Assembly (NCBI GenBank): GCA_038065125.1
Contig: JBBTRP010000043.1
Location: 1-8,943 of the forward strand
Length of the DNA stretch: 8,943 bases
Direction of reading: 5' to 3'
Source of the DNA: JBBTRP01 sp038065125
GTDB lineage: Bacteria > Patescibacteriota > Patescibacteriia > JACQRZ01
Shown here: piece after piece, positions 5,102 through 8,943 of the stretch
How the letters are laid out: the number at the start of each line of letters is the position of its first letter
Position numbering within the stretch: position 1 is the stretch's first letter
The notes under the pieces: generated by a model
What the model was told of the DNA's origin: nothing
Database searches by the model: none
The model's input: only the letters and a program-made list of their open reading frames with translations
Position numbers and translations under genes: made by a program

Positions 5102-6309
5102 AACGTCCAGTCGACTGCCACGCGGACTTTTTTGTGAAACGAGAGAAGCTTGGTCAAGTACACCGTCCGCCAGAGCCACCACGCGAAGCGTCCCGAAAAC
5201 ACCACTCCCCCGATTTCGCCGGCGGCATTCCACTCCCCTAATGAGATTAACGTTCCCGAAAGCCGGCAACGAAATTTCTTCAGCGGCTTGCCCTCCAGGT
5301 GTGCCAGGATATTTGCCGCAACGATCGGCGCTTGAGCGACCGCCACCTGCGCCAGTTGCGGATATGGGGTCTTGTTCCCATCCATTCCGCACGAAGCAAC
5401 ATCTCCCAATACATATATACTGCTCTGTCCTTGTAAGCGAAGCTCGTCGTCAACCAACAGCCTTCCGCACGGGTCTTGTACATTTTTTACGTCCAGCGAA
5501 ATTTCTGCGGGCCGCACGCCCGCGACCCAGATCGGTATATTCGTCTCCAGATATTCTCCGCTTGAAAGCTTCACGCCCGTCTCGTCCACGCACGTCACGG
5601 ACGAGAGAAGCCGTACGTCCACACGTTTTTTACGCAGCGACTCCAGGCATCGAGCGCGCAGCCGCGGATGAAACTGCGGCACCAGCTCGCCCGAGCGCTG
5701 AACCAAGACAATATGGATATCGCGCTCAAGATGATCTTTTAGATAGTATCGCGCAAGTGTCGCGTATAAGAAATCGGAGATCTCGCTCGCGAGCTCAACG
5801 CCGGTCGGCCCTCCGCCAATCACGACAATGCGCAAGAGCCGTTTGCGCTCTTCGCGGTCGGTGTTCTGCGCGGCCCGCTCGAACGAGCGGATCAGATAAT
5901 TCTTGAGTCGCACCGCATCGGGCATACTTTTCAATTGGAAACACCGCTCGCTCGCGCCGGGTGTTCCAAAAAAATTCGTCTCGCCACCAAGTGCCAGCAC
6001 GCACGCGTCAAAGGGAAGCGTGCCTGCGGTTGTGAGGAGCGTCTTAGTCTGAGTGGAGAGGCCGGTTGCACGCGCATGAAGAAACGTGTCGGAGCAGCAG
6101 CGCAACACGTCCCGCAACGGCTCAACGATATTTTACCGCGCGATCCCCCCGGTTGCTACCTCATGAAGAAGCGGCGTGAAAAGAAAATAGTTCGTTCCGC
6201 TCACGAGCGTGACATGAATATCCTTGCGGCCGTGCGAGAAGCGGTGGATATGCTTATACGTGTATACCCCTCCAAAGCCTCCTCCCGCGATCACGATGTT
6301 TTTAGTCAT
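5102..6309 (-). pseudogene. ndh: Type II NADH dehydrogenase (NDH-2) with in-frame TAA at codon 59; 3' end in gap
   Basis: NDH-2 is a single-chain, membrane-bound FAD enzyme that passes electrons from NADH to quinone without pumping protons. Read from the ATG at 6309, the frame gives MTKNIVIAGGGFGG (FAD-binding Rossmann motif at 9-14), then TNYFLFTPLLHEVATGGIAR, a TAA at 6133-6135, and then NIVEPLRDVLR in the same frame. Downstream come the NADH-binding motif IGGGPTGVE (about 164-172), YVLGDVAS with the FAD-contacting Gly-Asp (302-303), a quinone-site-like AQVAVAQ (320-326) and FAWWLWRTVYL near the C-terminus. In total 402 codons are visible; the remaining tail lies in the gap. A restart at TTG 6117 would lose the FAD site, so either the gene is broken or the stop is a sequence error. 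It starts 6 nt after the DUF475 gene, with AGGGG almost touching the ATG. The family is certain; functionality is not. Confidence 0.85.
6133..6135 (-). other. In-frame TAA interrupting NDH-2
   Basis: The codon lies between GIAR and NIVEP of NDH-2, where an amino acid is expected; one base change from GAA, CAA or AAA explains it. The reading frame is identical on both sides, so this is a nonsense change and not a frameshift. Confidence 0.9.
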
Positions 6310-6315
6310 ACCCCT

Positions 6316-7233
6316 TTATGCCGCCGCCGGACAGTGATTGCGTGATTGCAGAAAAAAGTATCCCACAATTCCAAATGTTGCGAGCGGTGAGAGCCACGCA
6401 GGCACGTGCACGCCGAACGCCGATGCAAGCATCACCAGCCCCAACACAAAAATTGAATACATCGCCCCGTTCTTGAGAAAGACGTACTTTTTAATCCGCT
6501 CGATATTCCCCATCGTAACCTGCCGCAATACAACCGCTCCGATCCCGTTCCCCAACAAGATGAGCGGAACAGACAGTGTAAACGCAAATGCGCCCAGCAC
6601 CCCGTCGATTGAGAATGTCGCGTCGATGATCTCTAAATAAAAAATCTTTGAAAGATCCGAGAGGTGTCCGCCGATCAACTTCTTCTCCTGCGCCTCGGCA
6701 TTTTCTTTAAATCCGTGAACGATAAAAAACGCGCTTGACCCCACGACCGCGCCAAAGGCCATGAAGGGGTCGATTTTGAGCGCGGCCCAGACAACTGTCG
6801 CCAGGACCACCGACACGATCGCAAAGAACCACACTCCCTGCTCGTGAAAAAAACGCTCGGTCGGAAGGCCGTAGTCCTTGTCTTCCAAAAAGAGCCAGTG
6901 AAGAAAAAGAAACACCAGGAAAATCCCACCGCCGATCATGAGGATCGGTGCGGACCGCTCGATAATCTCATGGATAGCGGGATCGTTTGAAAATGTTGCA
7001 GTCAGCGCCCCCAGTGGTCCAAGCGCTGGAGAGGAGACAAACACGATCAACCAGGGGAGAAGCCCGCGCACGACAACGACGGCAAATAGTAACCCCCAGA
7101 ACAGGAACCACGCACGCGCTTTGGCACCCATGGTCGAGAGCACCTGCGCGTTGATAATGGCGTTATCAACGCTTGAGACGATCTCAAATAAGGTCAGCCC
7201 CGCAATCGTTAAAATGATGCTTGCAAAATCCAT
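6316..7233 (-). CDS. DUF475 family (TerC superfamily) integral membrane protein
   Basis: This 305-residue multi-pass membrane protein has an internally duplicated signature: FEIVSSVDNAI (16-26) in the first helix and LEIIDATFSIDGVLGAFAFT (200-219) in the second half. The acidic residues Glu17, Asp23, Glu201, Asp204 and Asp210 lie in helices, as in TerC/Alx proteins linked to metal-ion (manganese, tellurite) export or resistance. DUF475 members match this length and carry a polar central loop (about 174-195). The transported ion is not known for this branch and is not assigned. The ATG at 7233 places the first helix at the very N-terminus. A strong promoter lies immediately upstream, and the NDH-2 gene follows after 6 nt, so both are probably one transcript. 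Confidence 0.85.
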   Translation of the reverse strand: MDFASIILTIAGLTLFEIVSSVDNAIINAQVLSTMGAKARAWFLFWGLLFAVVVVRGLLPWLIVFVSSPALGPLGALTATFSNDPAIHEIIERSAPILMIGGGIFLVFLFLHWLFLEDKDYGLPTERFFHEQGVWFFAIVSVVLATVVWAALKIDPFMAFGAVVGSSAFFIVHGFKENAEAQEKKLIGGHLSDLSKIFYLEIIDATFSIDGVLGAFAFTLSVPLILLGNGIGAVVLRQVTMGNIERIKKYVFLKNGAMYSIFVLGLVMLASAFGVHVPAWLSPLATFGIVGYFFLQSRNHCPAAA

Positions 7234-7241
7234 ATGTCGGG

Positions 7242-7270
7242 AGTATAGCAGCGCTTGTCTTTTGGATCAA
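7242..7270 (-). promoter_or_regulatory. Promoter for the DUF475-ndh operon
   Basis: On the minus strand, TTGATC (7270-7265) and TATACT (7247-7242) are separated by exactly 17 bp; they match the sigma-70 type consensus at 4/6 and 5/6. The expected transcript start (about 7235) is only 1-3 nt before the ATG at 7233, so the mRNA would be leaderless or nearly so. This agrees with the absence of a Shine-Dalgarno. Confidence 0.6.
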
Positions 7271-7334
7271 AAAAGGTAGCATTGTTTAAGTTAATTGACC
7301 TACGAAACTCGTTTTATTGCGCTGCGTCGAGGAA

Positions 7335-7382
7335 GGGCTTATTCTCTTCGGGCCGTTTTCAGGCCCGAACGGGAATAAGTCC
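7335..7382. other. Long imperfect hairpin in divergent intergenic region
   Basis: The outer stem pairs GGGCTTATTC (7335-7344) with GAATAAGTCC (7373-7382), with one G-U pair. After a small internal loop (TC against CGG), the inner stem pairs TTCGGGCC (7347-7354) with GGCCCGAA (7362-7369) around a 7-nt loop GTTTTCA. Eighteen base pairs in all is far beyond chance. There is no U-run after it on either strand, so it is not a classical terminator. It lies upstream of both outward promoters. It could be a dispersed palindromic repeat, a small RNA, or a structured regulatory site. The rest of the region (7271-7334) shows no other clear element. Confidence 0.6.
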
Positions 7383-7399
7383 GCCCGAGGTGCCACCGC

Positions 7400-7428
7400 T
7401 TCACAAATCACAATTTTAAGTATTTAAA
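7400..7428 (+). promoter_or_regulatory. Putative promoter for the Glu/Leu/Phe/Val dehydrogenase gene
   Basis: TTCACA (7400-7405, 5/6 to the -35 consensus) and TTTAAA (7423-7428, 4/6 to the -10 consensus) have a 17-bp spacer. The predicted start would fall at about 7435, adjacent to the ATG at 7436, again giving a leaderless transcript. The local AT-richness weakens the -10 call. Confidence 0.4.
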
Positions 7429-7435
7429 TGATCTT

Positions 7436-8569
7436 ATGTCCAATCCATTCACTCCCGACTCCTTTGGCCCCGAGGCCGTTGTCATGGTCTCTGACCCTAT
7501 GACCGGCATGCGGGGGTTTCTCGTCATTGACAACACCGTCCTGGGACCGGGCAAGGGCGGTATCCGCATGACTGGCACCGTCACGGCCGAGGAGGTTATG
7601 CGACTCGCGCGCACCATGACGTGGAAAAACGCCATCGCGGGCATTCCGTTCGGCGGCGCAAAGGCCGGGATGGTGTGGGAGGGTGGATCAGCCGAGAAAA
7701 AAGAAAAACATGTTGCCGCATTCGCGCGCGCACTCTCTCCTTTCATTCCAAAGCGCTACATCGCGGGTCCGGACGTAAACTCGGGCGAGAACGAAATGAA
7801 GTGGTTTGCCGATGCGACCGGAAAATGGAATAGCGCCACCGGAAAACCGCGGGACTACTGCGCACGGGGCAAACCCAACCACTGCGGCATTCCGCACGAG
7901 GTCGGCAGCACCGGATTTGGTGTCGCAAAATCTGCACTGGTAACGGCAGGACTTCTCAAAAAAAATCCGGCCGATCTGCGCGTCGCAATCGAAGGATTTG
8001 GTAATGTCGGCTCATTCGCCTTCCACTTTTTAAAAGAAGCGGGGTGTCGCATTGTTGCCGTTTCGGACAGCAAGGGCACGGCCGTCCGCGAAGAAGGATT
8101 TGACGAGGCGCTCCTCAAAGAACTCAAAAGCACGGGAAAATCGGTTGCCGACTATCCGGGTGCAACACGCGGCGCGCGCAACGATATTTTTTCGCTCGAT
8201 GTCGACATTCTCATCCCCGCAACGGTCACCGATGTAATCACGGAAGAAATGATTGACTCGATCAGGGCAAAAATGATCGTGGAGGGCGCGAACATCCCGA
8301 TGCAAGAAAAAGTTGAGCGCGCGCTCTTTGAGCGCGGCATCGTGATCGTGCCTGATTTCGTCGCCAATGCCGGCGGCGTCATATCCTCCTATGCCGAATA
8401 CCGCGGATATTCTATCGAAAAAATGTTCTCCCTCGTCGAGAAAAAAATCACCGCTGCAACAAAGCGAATCATGAAAGAAAGTCTCCGTTCGCACACATTC
8501 GCCCGCGACGTCGGCATGACGCTCGCACAAAAAATCGTCTCCGACCGGATGGCGCGCCGTAACGTCTAA
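7436..8569 (+). CDS. Glu/Leu/Phe/Val dehydrogenase (glutamate dehydrogenase-like)
   Basis: This cytoplasmic oxidoreductase deaminates an amino acid reversibly to a 2-oxo acid and ammonia with NAD(P). At 377 residues it is somewhat shorter than typical glutamate dehydrogenases (410-450). The N-terminal catalytic domain holds LGPGKGGIRM (36-45), the catalytic lysine Lys76 in PFGGAKAG and Asp113 in GPDVNSGENEM. The C-terminal domain holds the Rossmann motif GFGNVG (187-192), an acidic Asp211 after the second strand (more often seen with NAD), VEGANIP (282-288) and PDFVANAGGVI (306-316). The segment before EVGSTGFGV (about 138-154) carries two Cys and differs from the usual GGSxGR motif, so substrate preference (Glu, Leu, Phe or Val) is uncertain. 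The start at 7436 has no Shine-Dalgarno but sits right after a putative promoter. The ThDP enzyme gene follows after 1 nt. Confidence 0.9.
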   Translation: MSNPFTPDSFGPEAVVMVSDPMTGMRGFLVIDNTVLGPGKGGIRMTGTVTAEEVMRLARTMTWKNAIAGIPFGGAKAGMVWEGGSAEKKEKHVAAFARALSPFIPKRYIAGPDVNSGENEMKWFADATGKWNSATGKPRDYCARGKPNHCGIPHEVGSTGFGVAKSALVTAGLLKKNPADLRVAIEGFGNVGSFAFHFLKEAGCRIVAVSDSKGTAVREEGFDEALLKELKSTGKSVADYPGATRGARNDIFSLDVDILIPATVTDVITEEMIDSIRAKMIVEGANIPMQEKVERALFERGIVIVPDFVANAGGVISSYAEYRGYSIEKMFSLVEKKITAATKRIMKESLRSHTFARDVGMTLAQKIVSDRMARRNV

Positions 8570-8570
8570 T

Positions 8571-8943
8571 ATGGATGGCGACCGGGCGCTAAAAGCGTCC
8601 GACCTCTTTGTCCGATGCCTTGAAAACGAAGGGGTCGACACAATCTTTGGTCTTCCAGGCGAAGAAAATCTCGACCTCCTTGAGTCGCTGCGCAATTCGA
8701 GCATCCGGCTTATCGTAACGCGCCACGAGCAAGCGGCCGGATTTATGGCGGCAACATATGGCCGTCTGACCGGTAGGCCGGGTGTCTGTCTTTCTACACT
8801 CGGACCGGGCGTCACAAACTTTGTCACCAGCGCCGCATTCGCGTATCTGGGCGGTATGCCGATGGTCATCATTTCCGGCCAAAAACCGATCAAGGGCGGC
8901 GTGCATGGCAACTTCCAAATCGTCAACGCGCTCGACATTCTCA
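8571..8943 (+). CDS. Acetolactate synthase large-subunit-like ThDP-dependent enzyme, 5' part (runs off window)
   Basis: This is the N-terminal pyrimidine-binding domain of a thiamine diphosphate enzyme of the acetolactate synthase/pyruvate oxidase group; 124 residues are visible. Characteristic blocks are FGLPGEENLDLLESL (26-40), TRHEQAAGFMAATYGRLTGRPG (50-71) with the cofactor-activating Glu53, and LSTLGPGVTNFVTSAAFAYL (74-93) leading to PMVIISGQ. If it is acetolactate synthase, it condenses two pyruvates into 2-acetolactate for branched-chain amino acids or acetoin; the domains that set specificity are outside the window, so the exact reaction is open. The ATG at 8571 is 1 nt after the stop of the dehydrogenase gene, indicating one operon and probably coupled translation. 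No Shine-Dalgarno is present. Confidence 0.85.
   Translation, partial: MDGDRALKASDLFVRCLENEGVDTIFGLPGEENLDLLESLRNSSIRLIVTRHEQAAGFMAATYGRLTGRPGVCLSTLGPGVTNFVTSAAFAYLGGMPMVIISGQKPIKGGVHGNFQIVNALDIL

Noticed and set aside
4350..5906. A 518-codon plus-strand frame running through the N gap
   Set aside because: The part after the gap is a shadow of the minus-strand NDH-2 gene; only 4350-5001 is thymidylate kinase.
4978..6117. A shorter NDH-2 gene starting at TTG 6117 and crossing the gap
   Set aside because: The true N-terminus with the FAD motif lies upstream to 6309, and residues beyond the gap come from antisense of tmk.
6133..6135. Reassignment of UAA to an amino acid
   Set aside because: Several genes in the window end at TAA as expected, and known Patescibacteria recoding concerns UGA.
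8030..8938. 302-codon minus-strand open frame
   Set aside because: Antisense to the dehydrogenase and the ThDP enzyme, both of which have clear family motifs.

Overview
The window looks like part of a scaffold from a metagenome-assembled genome of a Patescibacteria (Candidate Phyla Radiation) bacterium. The evidence is the lineage-typical small secreted pilin-like proteins with a Gln at the predicted mature N-terminus and an 'IVPD' opening, tight gene packing with 4-nt ATGA overlaps, near-absence of Shine-Dalgarno sequences, and a family mix often seen in that group: a presenilin-type protease, a cupredoxin, DoxX, an orphan lipoprotein solute-binding protein and NDH-2. No rRNA or marker gene is present, so class-level placement is not possible. 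A run of exactly 100 N (5002-5101) is an assembly gap.

Region 1 (1-4172, minus strand) is a compact envelope operon. Read in its own direction it encodes a membrane-anchored cupredoxin, a DoxX-like four-helix protein, a presenilin/SPP-type intramembrane aspartyl protease (YD, GxGD and PAL motifs all present), a family 1-type extracellular solute-binding lipoprotein, a T4SS-pilin-like protein with a Cys-rich C-terminal domain, and the start of a second pilin-like protein cut by the window edge. Two junctions are ATGA overlaps, and the other spacings are 1, 5 and 12 nt. A tandem 7-nt repeat lies inside the first codons of the first pilin-like gene.

Region 2 (4173-4349) is a divergent intergenic stretch with several short repeat or hairpin elements. 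Region 3 holds thymidylate kinase (plus strand, 3' end lost in the gap) facing a type II NADH dehydrogenase (minus strand, 3' end also in the gap). The latter carries an in-frame TAA at codon 59. Upstream of it in the same operon is a DUF475/TerC-superfamily membrane protein with a well-formed promoter.

Region 4 (7234-7435) is a second divergent intergenic region with a long imperfect hairpin flanked by two outward promoters, each placing the transcript start almost on the ATG. Region 5 (7436-8943, plus strand) holds a Glu/Leu/Phe/Val dehydrogenase followed after one base by a ThDP-dependent acetolactate-synthase-like enzyme that runs off the window.

The most noteworthy items are the heptamer repeat at the pilin start (a possible frame switch), the interrupted NDH-2 gene, the presenilin-type protease sitting among exported proteins, the two intergenic hairpin/repeat regions, and the leaderless/no-SD architecture. 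Apart from the motifs named, functional links between neighbours are inference.
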